This document shows, piece after piece, positions 52,739 to 63,411 of a DNA stretch of 64,000 nt. Origin of the DNA: Humulus lupulus (lineage: Eukaryota; Streptophyta; Magnoliopsida; Rosales; Cannabaceae); contig NC_084798.1 in assembly GCF_963169125.1 (NCBI RefSeq), forward strand, positions 102,751,970 to 102,815,969, in the 5' to 3' direction. The first letter of the stretch is position 1. Every line of letters begins with the position of its first letter. The notes below the pieces were generated by a model, which made no database searches, was not told the origin of the DNA, and saw only the letters and a program-made list of their open reading frames with translations. A program made the position numbers and the translations under genes.

Positions 52739-54890
52739 GGCTCCCAAGAATACCAATATGGCCTCCAAAAGGCCAAGTGCGTCAAAAGAGCCTGCTAGAG
52801 CAGAAGGTCCTGGACCTTAGAACCCTGAGACTGAGCCCAGGGTCTTTCTTGAGGAGACCACTCCAGAGGTTGAACAACTCCAAGAAGCAATAGGCGCTTT
52901 CCAAGAGGAGATGATGTAATTCAATGCTCGGCAGGAGTCTTTCGCTGAAGAGATGGTCAGGCAGAGAGATGCGTTAGAATACCAAAGGCGGGATATGGAG
53001 GCCATAAGCGAAGAGATCAGACAACGACAAGAGGAAGTTGACCGGAGACATCGTGAAGCAGCACCTTATCTAGAAGCGGCTACCCAATTGGCCTAAGCCA
53101 ATGCTCAAGTCGCAGCACGAGCAACCGCCTAAGGAGCACGAAAGGACAACGCTAGTCGGAAGTCCCCTACTGGAAGGATGGACTCTCAGGGACCTGACCG
53201 GAGTCGAAACAATCAGACTGGTCGGACAGATGATGGATTCCACTCTAGAACTGCATCAACACAAAGGGAGAACTCTAAAACCCCTTCTAGAAGTCACCTG
53301 TCAGAAACCTCCTGATCAGAAAGTTATCGGTCAGATAGTAAGCACACTCCACCTGGAAACAACCAAACCAAAGCTCCTCGAGATAAAAAAAACTCCTAGC
53401 TCCAAAGATGGACATGGTCGAGACGAGGGGGACAGTCATCAGACGATCCAGTCAAAAGAAAAAGAAAAGGAAGGCACTGACTAGCAAGGAGGAAAAGACT
53501 TCCTAGGACATACCAAAAAGCCTCCACTACATCCAGCCAGTAGCATAGTAGGAGAGAGGAAGTCTCGCGCAGTAAGCCATCTGAAAAATCTAAGAGCAAA
53601 ATGTTTGATGAGTTAGGAAGAGGCACTTCCCGGAAGGATCTAAGGGATGTTGTCAGTGATAGGAGAAGGATCGTCCCGGTCGAAGGGCGAGATCTGAACC
53701 GCCCTACCAGTCAAGTAGAGATACTTGACGACAGTGTGCCAGATAGAAATGCCCGACCAGGCGGTCAAGACCTTGAGCCCCCGACGGTTGCCCCAGCCAT
53801 CCAAGCCCAGCTTGATGCACTAGCGGCTACAATTCAAGGTTTTTCAAAACGACCTTTCGGAATAGATGTTGTAGACCATAGGAGTGGCAGTCCATTTTGT
53901 GATCGGATTAGAGCAGCCCAGCCACCGGCAAAATATAAAGCACCGGTGCTGCCGGTATATACAGAAAAGGCAGATCCCATCAGACATGTTGGGAAATTTG
54001 AGGACCAGATGGAACTTCTCGGGGTAAGTGACGATTATCGATGTAGAGTTTTCCCGAATACATTGTCAGATACTGCCCAGGAGTGGTATTGAAAGTTTAA
54101 GCCGAATTCCATCACCTCTTGGGAAACATTCAGGAAGGAGTTTTGTAGAAAATTCAACCCTGCCCGGACTCCACCAGTTTATGCCAACCACTTGGCAGAT
54201 ATCAAACAAGGAAAAGATGAGTCTTTAAATAATTATATACAGAGATTCATGAGAGAAGCCAACATAGAAACTGTTGTAGGAGACGAGAGGAAAATGGTTG
54301 CCATCTCCTCTGGGATAAATTATCGAAGCCCTTTGTCAGATAGTATACATAGAAATCCAAATTTAAAAAATCCAACAATTTCTTGACCGAGTAGACAAGT
54401 ATATGAAATTGGATGATGCAATCGAGAAAGAGGAGAATGGCATAAACAATTTGAGTGGATCAGTTGACCCTCCTAAGAATGGTGGAAATGATCAGAATGG
54501 TGGAAAGAAACATGGGAATAACGGGTCCGACCGCCATGAAGAAAAGAAGGCTAAGTCAAGTTCAAACGAAAAGCCAACCAAGTATGAGCCTTAGTTCACT
54601 AATTACACCACTCTCTTGGCCAGCAAGGTAGAAATATATCTTGCTAGTCATGAAAAGGTTCCCTACAAGAAACCTCCACCCATCATGAAAGAGATGAGTA
54701 AGAGAGACATGAATAAGTTTTATCGTTTCCATGGAGATTATGGTCAAGACACGAATGAATGCAATCACCTCAAAGATGAGATAGAATTTCTTCTCCGGTC
54801 GGAGAAGGAGGCAGCAGCAATCCTAGGTTCAAATGACAGAGATCTCCACCCTTGCAACCCGGGCCTGTGGGCTTTACCTTAGACACTATA
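52739..54890 (+). pseudogene. gag: Element F gag, broken
   Basis: An ATG at 52739 opens a short basic start and soon meets a stop. Later frames show a coiled-coil-like part (EEMVRQRDALEYQRRDME region, about 52930-53040) and the capsid in 53601-54092 (PPAKYKAPVLPVYTEKADPI, SDTAQEWY). The frame 54192-54386 reads KQGKDESLNNYIQRFMREAN. The zinc knuckle (54616-54882) reads YRFHGDYGQDTNEC, so its first Cys and second His are lost. Numerous stops and frameshifts are present. Confidence 0.8.
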
Positions 54891-54949
54891 TGTGGAGGTC
54901 TACGCACAAAGGGAGAGGTATGCCCGAACACTTCGACATGAGCTGGAGT

Positions 54950-55026
54950 GCTAGGATAAAATTCGGTGAGCGGAGCACGATCAAAAACCACTGGAATGGC
55001 GAGCATCTGAGGATATATTATCACTA
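54950..55026 (+). pseudogene. pol: Element F integrase C-terminal remnant
   Basis: Only the final HWNGEHLRIYYH and stop remain. It corresponds to PRAWNGEHLRPYYQ at the end of element C integrase. It follows the gag zinc knuckle within about 100 bp, so essentially all of pol has been deleted. Confidence 0.75.
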
Positions 55027-55255
55027 AAATACCACTTTCAGAGTGGTAGCTTAATTTTAAGTTGTTTAACTTGTTATTTGAGTTTGGTTTATGAGCTGGT
55101 TATTAGCTAACCAGTCATTTAATTATTTTTGAACAATTTTTTTTGTTTAAGACTCATTATTAGATACGTTTTGTCCTTTTTAATTTACGAGTAATAAAAG
55201 AGACTACGCACAGCGTGGTCGATTCTTGCTACAAATGTGCATGTGTGTTAATTAT

Positions 55256-55345
55256 CCGAACAGTGTTCAACTGGTCGGTAAAATCGGACAGTGTTCAACT
55301 GGTCGATACGTTCAAGCAGTGTTCAACTAGTCGAATATTTTTCAT
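55256..55345 (+). repeat. About 30-bp tandem repeat, three copies, element F
   Basis: The core CAGTGTTCAACTGGTCG recurs three times with short variable spacers; the third copy reads CAACTAGTCG. Confidence 0.8.
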
Positions 55346-55429
55346 ATATTCTATGTGTTTCACGAGTAATTAACTACTCGAACAGATTCGGTCAAGTAGA
55401 AAATGACCAAGGATCTTTCAACCCTCGAT

Positions 55430-55446
55430 CACTTGAGGGGCACATG
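55430..55446 (+). promoter_or_regulatory. Internal polypurine-tract-like motif, element F
   Basis: CACTTGAGGGGCACATGGGG followed by TATAC lies about 410 bp after the integrase remnant. It parallels the internal tracts of A, C and D. Confidence 0.5.
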
Positions 55447-56149
55447 GGGTATACTGGTATATAATTTAACACGGGCAATAAGAGCACGAGTTAAGATATT
55501 TGTTTTTAGGCTGACTTGTAAAATTTTGAAGTCAAAAAAGCCATTAAGCTAACTTGTTTGACAAATCTTAAGTAACTTGGAATTTTTCAAAATTTCAAGT
55601 TAGAAGCAGATATTCGTATGACAATAAACATTATGCTCATAAAATGTTAGAGCAATAAAAGTGTGAGAAAGTATACTTAGTATGGACTTATGAAATGTCT
55701 AGAATTTCTAAGTCAGAAAACTAAGTACTCATGCGAAAATATAAGACATACATCAGAGTGACTTTACTATTCACAAAAAACTTATAATGTTTTAAGTCTA
55801 AAAAGACTTAGAATGTTTCAAGTTAGCAAAGAAAAGTAAAGTATAAATGCCAACAGCTCGGCGTTACGAGAAAAATATCAAAGCTACTAAGCATCAGTTG
55901 TCTTCACAAAAGTATAAGAAAAAATAGTACACTACTAGCCAGATACAAAGTTCAGCTGGTCAGGTGTAAAGTTTTCCTGGTCGGGAGAGCAAATACAACT
56001 TCCCTGGTCGGCTGAGCATGTATCACTGGTGGAGTAGAAAACTCTGTTGTTGGACAGGAAGCTCTCAGGTCGGCTATGAGTGTCTACTGGTTGGGTAAAC
56101 TAGTCCCTAGCTAGTCAAAACCATCGTCAGCATCCAGAACCTGCTCTGG

Positions 56150-56636
56150 TCAGAATGATAGAGTAGGAGAGGCAGGCACAGTGTTAGCTGGAAGAGAAGC
56201 CTCCTCAGTAGCCTTAGCTTCACAGTTGGGGAGTTCTTTAACCTTGGTTTCTTCAGAAAGAATTTCGAGGTTGAGAGGCTTGTTTAACTTCCCAATCCGA
56301 TAGAAGCAGTTGAAGCAGATTTCTTCATAATAGGTCGGATCAGCTTCTTTGTCTTGTTTCAGCTCCTCATTCTCACGAGTCATTTTTTCTAGCTGGTCAG
56401 TCAACATCTTGATGGTTTGGATTTGTTTCTTATTCTTATCAGTCAACTCCCTTAGAGATCCATCCCGCTCGGCAATGCTCTTCTCCGTCTGCTTGGCCTT
56501 GGATTGAAGATCTTCTTCAGATTTGGTCACATTTCTAATATTTGCCTAGGCTTCCACCAATTTATCATTCAAAACCTTGACCAGCTCCTTATAGTCTACT
56601 GCTCGGCGTTGAGCATGACTAACAGTGATGAGTCCC
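56150..56636 (-). pseudogene. Element F antisense ORF, last exon (coiled coil)
   Basis: On the - strand an acceptor-like GGTTCCAG at about 56637 is followed in phase 0 by GLITVSHAQRRAVDYKELVK. One TAG interrupts it near 56547, and an open coiled coil follows (SEEDLQSKAKQTEKSIAERD, EKMTRENEELKQ). The exon ends with a Y/W-type motif region (EEICFNCFYRIG) and an acidic tail. It is the counterpart of the last exons in A, C and D. The function is unknown. Confidence 0.6.
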
Positions 56637-56679
56637 TGGAACCAAACAAACACGAACAAATGAATATAAAGAAAAAATA

Positions 56680-56770
56680 TTTCCTACCCAGTAAAATATT
56701 TTCTCTGAGTAGTAAAAATATTTACTACCCAGTAAAATATTTTCTCTGAGCAGTAAAAATATTTTACTGC
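56680..56770 (+). repeat. Direct repeat with CCCAGTAAAATATTTTCTCT
   Basis: Two copies of about 50 bp (CCCAGTAAAATATTTTCTCTGAG(T/C)AG...) and a third partial inverted variant (TTTTACTGCCC). Confidence 0.75.
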
Positions 56771-56885
56771 CCAGATAAAAAGTATGAGAGCAACAATAAT
56801 AATCATAAATTTTTGGTGCCCAAATGCATGAACCATAAAGTTTTTGCACAAGCCCGAGAGCTTAAAAGCATGCAAAACTGAGTAG

Positions 56886-57130
56886 CTAGGGGGTGTATCC
56901 GAGCGGCAAGGGGGTGTATCCGAGTGGCTTGGGGGAGTGTCAGAGCAGCTTGGGAGGCGTGTCTGAGTGGTTAGGTTGTGGTGTCCGAGCAGCCAGGTGT
57001 GCGGTCGAGCGGCTGTGGTGTCCGAGCAACCAGGCGCACGACCGAGCGGCTATGGTGTCCGAGTGGCTAGGCGTGCATCTAAGCAGCTAGGCCTGTGACC
57101 GAGCGGATATGGTGTGTCTGAGCGGTTCGA
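56886..57130 (+). repeat. GTGT(C/A)(C/T)GAG(C/T)GGCT minisatellite, element F
   Basis: About ten loose copies of a 20-30-bp unit containing TCCGAGCGGCTA or a variant. The periodicity is irregular. Confidence 0.75.
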
Positions 57131-57575
57131 AGAGATGGGTGTGTGTCCCGATCGGCCAAGAAATTTCCAAGGAGTTGAGAAGGGACCGAGGAGCTAGGCC
57201 TATCCTATTAGCCACACACGTATTCAAGGAGCCAAGGAAATGACCGATCGACTAGAGGATCCGAGGAGACAACAAAAGTCAAGAGCATGGGGCATAAACA
57301 TGTTTTCCTACTCACGGGGTACTACAACAAGATCAAAAAGTGGAATTGGAAGAGTGCAAAAGGTTCTAAGGAAAGATAAATGTTCATCAAATACCCATGA
57401 ACCTGAAAGAGCAATGGAAATGGGAAACTAATAACTACAGTTTTTATGGACATAAAAGTTCAATCGTGGGTTTACTTCAAAAGTGAAAGTTACTGACCGG
57501 GTGGAAGCTTTTGGACGATGTGAATAACTATCAGCTAGAGAAAAAGTTTATCATATGAGAAAATCATATAATAAA

Positions 57576-57588
57576 CTTAGGGGGCAAA
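57576..57588 (+). promoter_or_regulatory. Polypurine tract of element F
   Basis: CTTAGGGGGCAAA directly precedes the right LTR start TGTTATCCC. Confidence 0.8.
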
Positions 57589-57736
57589 TGTTATCCCAAA
57601 ATTTTGTTCGATGACGTGGAAATAGAATGGGACAAGTGGCAATGCTTGGTCAGTAAATGACACATTAATAGTCAATAAATGTGTTGACTAAAGAAGTGAC
57701 AAGGTTTGAAATTAATCTTCGGAGTTGTGATATTAC
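57589..57736 (+). mobile_element. 3' LTR of element F, truncated by element G
   Basis: About 148 bp match the first part of 51666-52682 with few differences (GATGACGTGG for GATGACATGG, for example). The copy stops at ATTAC where element G begins. Confidence 0.9.
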
Positions 57737-59638
57737 TGTTTGGAGTGTGTCCTAAAAGCATGCAAAAGACATTTGTCTTTTCTGTGAATAAATAAATACA
57801 ATGGTTTATTATTATTGTTATATTTAGATTGTTAAATTATTGTTTGAATAATTTTGTAAATATCAGAAAAATTCCATTTTCATTATTGAGGATGTGATCT
57901 CGTATTAGTACGAGAGAATTAAGATCACATGAATGAATAAAAATAGTCAACAACAACAAATTAAAGTTATGGAATTCTTTAATTGGGGTTGTAGGTACGG
58001 TTTGCTGAATATCATGATAATACAAATAATATAGATTCAGATTATTGATGTGGTAAGACATCTCGGTAAAGGTGCTTTATATAATATGATTATATATGAC
58101 ATGGACCGATATGAATAAAAGTATTTATCCAAAAACCATTTAACAATAAAGACTTGTAATTCATATCATAACAGATGATCATTTATAGATCAACCTAAAT
58201 CTTGAGTGTTCATGAACTCATGTTCATGTTTATTAAATCTTTTGATTCATTCGTTAAGTTCTCTTCATAGAATGAGGCTAATGACTTTTGTTTTGGAGAT
58301 TTAATATCATGGATGGATGGGAACATGTATCAACAATACGGAATCTAATCTTTCCTAACGGATCGTATATTAGGTCCCTTAAGGGTTAATTCTGGAACTG
58401 AATGATTTTGAGCTCAAATCTATAATTAGATTATAAATTAATTATTCACTAGTGAATTAATGGTACTTAAGGAATAAGAAGTAAATTAGAAAGGTAAAAT
58501 GGTAATTCTTCCATTCTAATTTATGAACTAATTAATTAAAGGGTTGAACTATTGTAAGATGGTTATATCAATGGACGACTTAAGATAAGATTTATGTAAA
58601 AGTATATTTATAACATAAAGAGTGCAATTCTGAATTTATAGTGGAGAAATATCAGAATTAATAAATTAACTATTATAATTAAAGAGTTTAATTATTTAGT
58701 TTCAATTTATTGGAGCTTAATGTTATAGGTCCATGGTCCCCAAAATGGCTCAAACAAACAATGACAAAGGTAAATACAAAAATGAGCAAAAGGACTTATT
58801 TGATAAGTAAAATATTTTTCTATGCATCAAACATAATTATTGTGTAATTAATTAATTGAGAATTAATTAATTATTTGATTTAACAAAAATATAATTAATT
58901 TTGAATTAATTTATTTTTGGGATTTTTGGTATTTAAATAATAAGAAAAAATTGGGAAAAATCACATGTCATCATTGGCATGTGGTACACGTGTAGCAGAG
59001 TGCACAGTGACTGTGCTACACGCATAAGAGACTCTGAGTAGTTTCTTGGTTCCACAATTTTAGTTATTTAAATATTAAATAAATAATGAGATATTGTAAT
59101 ATGATTAAAATATTATTATTTAATCAAAATCTGATAACTGATTAGTTATTTTCAAATTGTTTAAAATAACTAATATTTTATTTTTAATATATTGGATATA
59201 TTAAATATAGGATATCAGTTGTTCAAAACGTAACTTTTCAAGGATAGAAAAATATCTTGAAATCTCTCTGAGAGAAAGAGAACAGTGATACAAGCAAAGG
59301 TCACTGTTCTTCACAAACTTAGGTCCAAACTTTATCAGATCTCATGTGTTGTGAACATCTGATAAATAGATTTTGCCTATTATTTTGTATAGCGATCTCA
59401 CACTCGTTCTTTGTGTGCTGAGAACATTTTGGAAGATCTTGGTGTGAGATCTCAAGGATTTTTGCCATACAAAAAGATAGCAGCAAGGGAGAACCTGAGG
59501 TAATTTTCTATTCATGTTTTTGATTCAATATATATAGGCATGTGAAGAAGTAGATCTAGAAATCTTGTGGGATTAAATTAACAATTTGATTGTTGTTCCG
59601 CTGCGTATAATCTCTGATTTGATCTATAAAAACCAACA
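57737..59638 (+). mobile_element. 5' LTR of element G (about 1.9 kb)
   Basis: It starts TGTTTGGAGTGTGTCC at the break in LTR F and ends AAAACCAACA, two bases before the primer site. AT-rich. A second LTR is not in the window, so the start rests on the F interruption and the end on the primer site. Confidence 0.82.
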
Positions 59639-59640
59639 AA

Positions 59641-59653
59641 TGGTACCAGAGAC
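59641..59653 (+). promoter_or_regulatory. Primer binding site of element G (tRNA-Met type)
   Basis: TGGTACCAGAGAC is two changes from the standard TGGTATCAGAGC, complementary to initiator tRNA-Met. Confidence 0.8.
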
Positions 59654-61458
59654 ATATTCACATATATATATTGAATATGTGTGGGTTTACTTTTATGCAT
59701 TTATTTATTTTGATGAATGAATGGATGGCATAATATGATTGAATGCATGGGAATGTTGAATCGTTAATTGCATGATATTTTTATGTTAGGATCTGTTTAT
59801 GATTAGATCATTGTGTAATCCATTAAAGGGCATAGGATTTATGTAATTTTATTTGGTTTTTGACACCATAAAATTGTAATTCCGATCACACAAAAGTCAG
59901 AACGGAGCCCGAGATTCAGAATTCAGCCACCGCTCCTCCGAGGACGCCCTCCGAGCCGCTGCCAGGGACGTCATACGGACCGTACGGATCCTTATGGTTC
60001 CGTACAGTTTGGTCCCGGCAGCCCCGTTTGACGCCATGTGTCCTCGTCCTGCTGGTCCATAATTTTTTTTATTTTTTCTGAAATTATTCTGTTATTTTTT
60101 AAAATTTTCAGAATGTTAAATATCATTTTTATTATAAATTTGATATTTAAATAATGTGATAATTTTGTTATCCTAACAAACTTTTTTGAAAATCTTATTT
60201 CAAAATTTAATTTAAAAAAAATAACAGATTTTATTAAATATTTTAGTTTCTTGTTTTAATTAAAAATAAAAATAAAAATATTGATTATTTAAAATTTTGT
60301 TTTAATTAATCAAAATAATTAGAAAATTATTTTCTTATTATTATTCTAGACCAACAACGACACATATCCTACTGAAAGTAAAGTAAAGAAGCTCGATGGA
60401 GATCAAGGCGGATTTATTTTATTTTATTAATTTTATAAAGTGGTTGTAAAATTAGAAATACCCAAAAGCACCCGGTTCAATATTTATTGTTTATTTATTT
60501 ATTTAATTATTTTCATGTGATTGATAACATGTTCATGCATTTTGTGCCATACGTAAAAACCCACACAGTCATTATCATGCATCTCATTAGTAGAAACATG
60601 ATTATTAGGATTGTCCTATATATTTATATGAATTGTTTTGCGAAACCAATTGCATATAAATTACTTAGGTTTATTTTTGAAAACTTGGTAAAATATCACA
60701 CCAAATTTTAAGTCTTTATGACTTAACTTCTTTAAACCAATTTATTTTAAAATTGTTTTAGTAAAGTTTAGATGAATATAATTGGTAATTTAAAATTGGA
60801 TATGGACCTAGAAACTCGCTTTCTTTCCAATTTTAATTATATTCATAAAGTTTAAAGAATTTGGAATTAATTAGGTTAAAAACACTTATTTCAAAATAGT
60901 GAGTGGGAGAGGGTTGATATCTAAAACATAACCCATGGTCTCCATTATTAATATAACACTGTGAGATATGAATAGCACCTCGCGACGACTTTGTTTTCGT
61001 CCCCCTAAGGAAGGTGTCTAGACATATCAATAGTAAGGTTATATTTCTTACAAAGATAGGAACTAATGATGTATTTTAGGTTTGACCGACCCTAAGGCAG
61101 CATGTCCTAAGTTAAGTCATGAACTCTGAAATAATGGGTTACACTCACAAAGTTATGATTAAGCTTTTGCAGTGGATAATCATAACTTGACCAAACTAAG
61201 TGGTACTTTAATGTTTAAAAGAGAAAATAAAGAGTTATTTTAAGTTTTAAACAATAAAGGTAAGAACGTCTTATAAATTCTCTAAGATTAATTTGACCGA
61301 CCCTAAGGCGGCACTTTGATTGTTAGAAAGTTTGATCGTGGAAATTATACTTTATTTTGTGTGTTTTAATTGTGCTCATGCATCACGTTTAATTTCCGAA
61401 ACTTTGATATTTATTTTTCTAAATATAATAATATTTATTTATTTATTCCCAGCAAAAA
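59654..61458 (+). other. Element G leader between primer site and gag
   Basis: 1.8 kb of mostly AT-rich non-coding sequence. It holds one GC-rich island (59925-60060) and two copies of GACCGACCCTAAGGC(A/G)GCA (about 61082 and 61291). No coding motif was seen. Confidence 0.6.
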
Positions 61459-62001
61459 ATGTCTATTGGTGAATTACACACCGATGCTTTTCTCAAATCC
61501 TTGGTTTTTGAACCTGAAAATATGCAACACTGGTTTCGAGGCATGTTGACCATTTTTTCTTATAAAAAGATGATGTCAACCGTCTGTGAAAAACCTCCAA
61601 CAGAACCACCTCTGGCTACTAGCTATGAAGCAGAAGAAAAATATGCAAATTGGATGAAATCCGATCGGTTGGCACGTTATTGCATGATTTCAACCATGCC
61701 TGACGAAACAAAGGAAAAATATATACATTATGACTCATCACATGAGATGTGGCGAACAATGACAGAGGAAGTCTTTGCTGAGTGTCATCGTTTATATGAA
61801 ACGAAAAAGGTAAATAAGATTTACATATATATTTTTCAACTTTGAATAGTATATTCAAATACTATGAATATCATATTCAAATTTTTGGATAGTAGATTCA
61901 AAAATATATGCCACTAATCTATTTTTCTTTTGTTTTTCCTTTCGCAGAATCAGAACCCTGAAAAGGAGGAAGAAACTGATGAGAATTTTGATAGCGAGTA
62001 A
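61459..62001 (+). CDS. gag: Element G copia gag with intron-like gap
   Basis: The ATG at 61459 opens a copia capsid (FEPENMQHWFRGMLTIF, EEKYANWMKSDRLARYCMIS, SHEMWRTMTEEVF). The first part runs to AAG at 61809. A stretch 61810-61947 then has a GTAAAT start and TTTCGCAG end. Removing it would join, in phase, to NQNPEKEEETDENFDSE and a stop at 62001. Unspliced, the frame stops at 61845. No zinc knuckle follows. A T-rich stretch with AATAAA (62208-62213) lies downstream. Whether the gap is a true intron or a chance deletion scar is open. Confidence 0.65.
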
Positions 62002-62340
62002 AGAGCTGGAGAAGTTGGAGAGTAGATTTTATTTAGTAATTTTATTGTTAGTTGAACAATTTAAATTTCTTTATTTTGTTTTAGAAATTTTAGATTTCTT
62101 TAAACAAAGAAAACTACAGTCTAGAAATTTAGTTTATGATTAGTAATTTTGATTATTAATGTTTAGAAACTTATTTCTATTTTTGCATAACATTTATTTC
62201 TTTATCAATAAAGTAGCTATTATTTAAAGAAATTATTTTTTTACTTGTTATGCAAATTCTTCGGGATAAACAAAGTTTACAACTTATGATGAATCACAAA
62301 TTTTTATAATTCTGAATTATTTAAAATAGCTAATCCTAGA
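62002..62340 (+). other. AT-rich stretch after gag, element G
   Basis: No protease or zinc-finger motif was seen where copia elements normally have them. AATAAA at 62208-62213 could serve as a polyadenylation signal for a gag-only RNA. Confidence 0.45.
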
Positions 62341-63390
62341 TCTATTAAACTGATTCCGATAGTGAAACATATCTGTGGCACTTGAGATTAGACTATATTG
62401 GTCTAGACACAATAAATAGGCTTGTAAAGGATAGTCCTTTAAGAGAACTATCTATTGGATCTTTCCCTATTTGTGAATCCTGTCTAGAAGACAAAATGAC
62501 CAAGAGACCTTTCTCTGCTAAAGGTCAAGAGTCACAGAACCACTTCAGGTAGTACATATGGATGTTTGCGGTCCACTTAATGTACAAGCAAGATGAGGTT
62601 ATGAATATTTCACCACTTTCATTGGCAATTATTCAATATATGATTACCTATACTTGATGCAAAGAAAATCTGAAACTTTTGGAAAGTTCAAAGAATTTCA
62701 AGCAGAGGCTGAAAAGCAATTAGGTAAATCACTAAAAAGCACTTCAATCTGATCGAGGAGGAGAGTACTTGGATTTTGAATTCGAGGACCATTTACGTGA
62801 GCATGGCATTCAATCCCAACTCACTACACCTGAAATGCCACAGTAAAATGGTGTTTCAATAAGATGGAATAAAACGTTATTAGATATGATTAGATGAATG
62901 ATGAGTTTCTCATCATTACATCTGTCATTCAGGGGCTATTCGATTCAATGTGTTCTATACATATTGAATGATGTTCCATCTAAGTCTATCCAAAAGACAC
63001 CCATAGAATTTTGGAATGGTTATAAACCTAGTTTACACCATTTTCGAATTTGGGGATGTCCTGCACACATGCTTAAAAGGAAAGATCGGGAAATTGGAAT
63101 CATGCTCTGAAGTGTGCATGTTTGTGGGATATTCCAAAGAGACTAAAGATGGAATTTTCTATAGTCCAAAAGAAAATAAAACATTTGTATTGACAAATGC
63201 AACTTTTCTTGAATATGACTATGTTAATAACAACAAACCTCGCAGTAAGGTTGTACTGGAGGAGATGGTCTCGAATGAAGTTGCAAAGTCACTAGCAATA
63301 ACCAATGAAAAACGGCAAGAGGAAACTGCTAGTTCTAGTCAGAATAGTAGGGAACTTCGTCGTAGTGGGAGGGTTAGTAAGTAACCCACG
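62341..63390 (+). pseudogene. pol: Element G pre-integrase and integrase, decayed
   Basis: Frames show the zinc-binding pre-integrase block (LWHLRLDYIGLDTINRLVKD, ICESCLEDKMTKRPF). The integrase core follows with D in HMDVCGPLNV and D in QSDRGGEYLDFE. Where copia relatives read NGVSERRN the sequence reads NGVSIRWN, so the catalytic Glu is replaced by Ile. Then come a PHHF-like block (SLHHFRIWGCPAHM) and a VFVGYSKETKDG-like stretch. Stops and frameshifts at about 62548, 62740, 62845 and 63108 show it is dead. Confidence 0.82.
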
Positions 63391-63411
63391 CACTATGAAT
63401 ATGAAGTTCAA

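Larger units (their letters stand above)
55028..56149 (+). other. Element F region between pol remnant and antisense gene
   Basis: Non-coding. It holds a three-copy repeat of about 30 bp (55256-55345, core CAGTGTTCAACTGGTCG), the internal polypurine-like tract (55435-55440) and scattered CTGGTCGG words near 55950-56060. Confidence 0.65.
56637..57576 (-). other. Element F region upstream of the antisense exon
   Basis: It contains an AT-rich direct repeat (56680-56770), a GC-richer minisatellite (56886-57130) and sequence without recognisable exons. The N-terminal domain of the antisense gene was not found and appears lost. Confidence 0.5.
51666..57736 (+). mobile_element. Element F: Tat-like retrotransposon with deleted pol, right LTR cut by G
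   Basis: The left LTR (51666-52682), primer site, gag, the last residues of integrase, an antisense coiled-coil exon, a polypurine tract and the first 148 bp of the right LTR (57589-57736) are present. The right LTR matches the start of the left one until element G interrupts it. The interior lacks protease, RT, RNase H and nearly all integrase. Confidence 0.88.
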
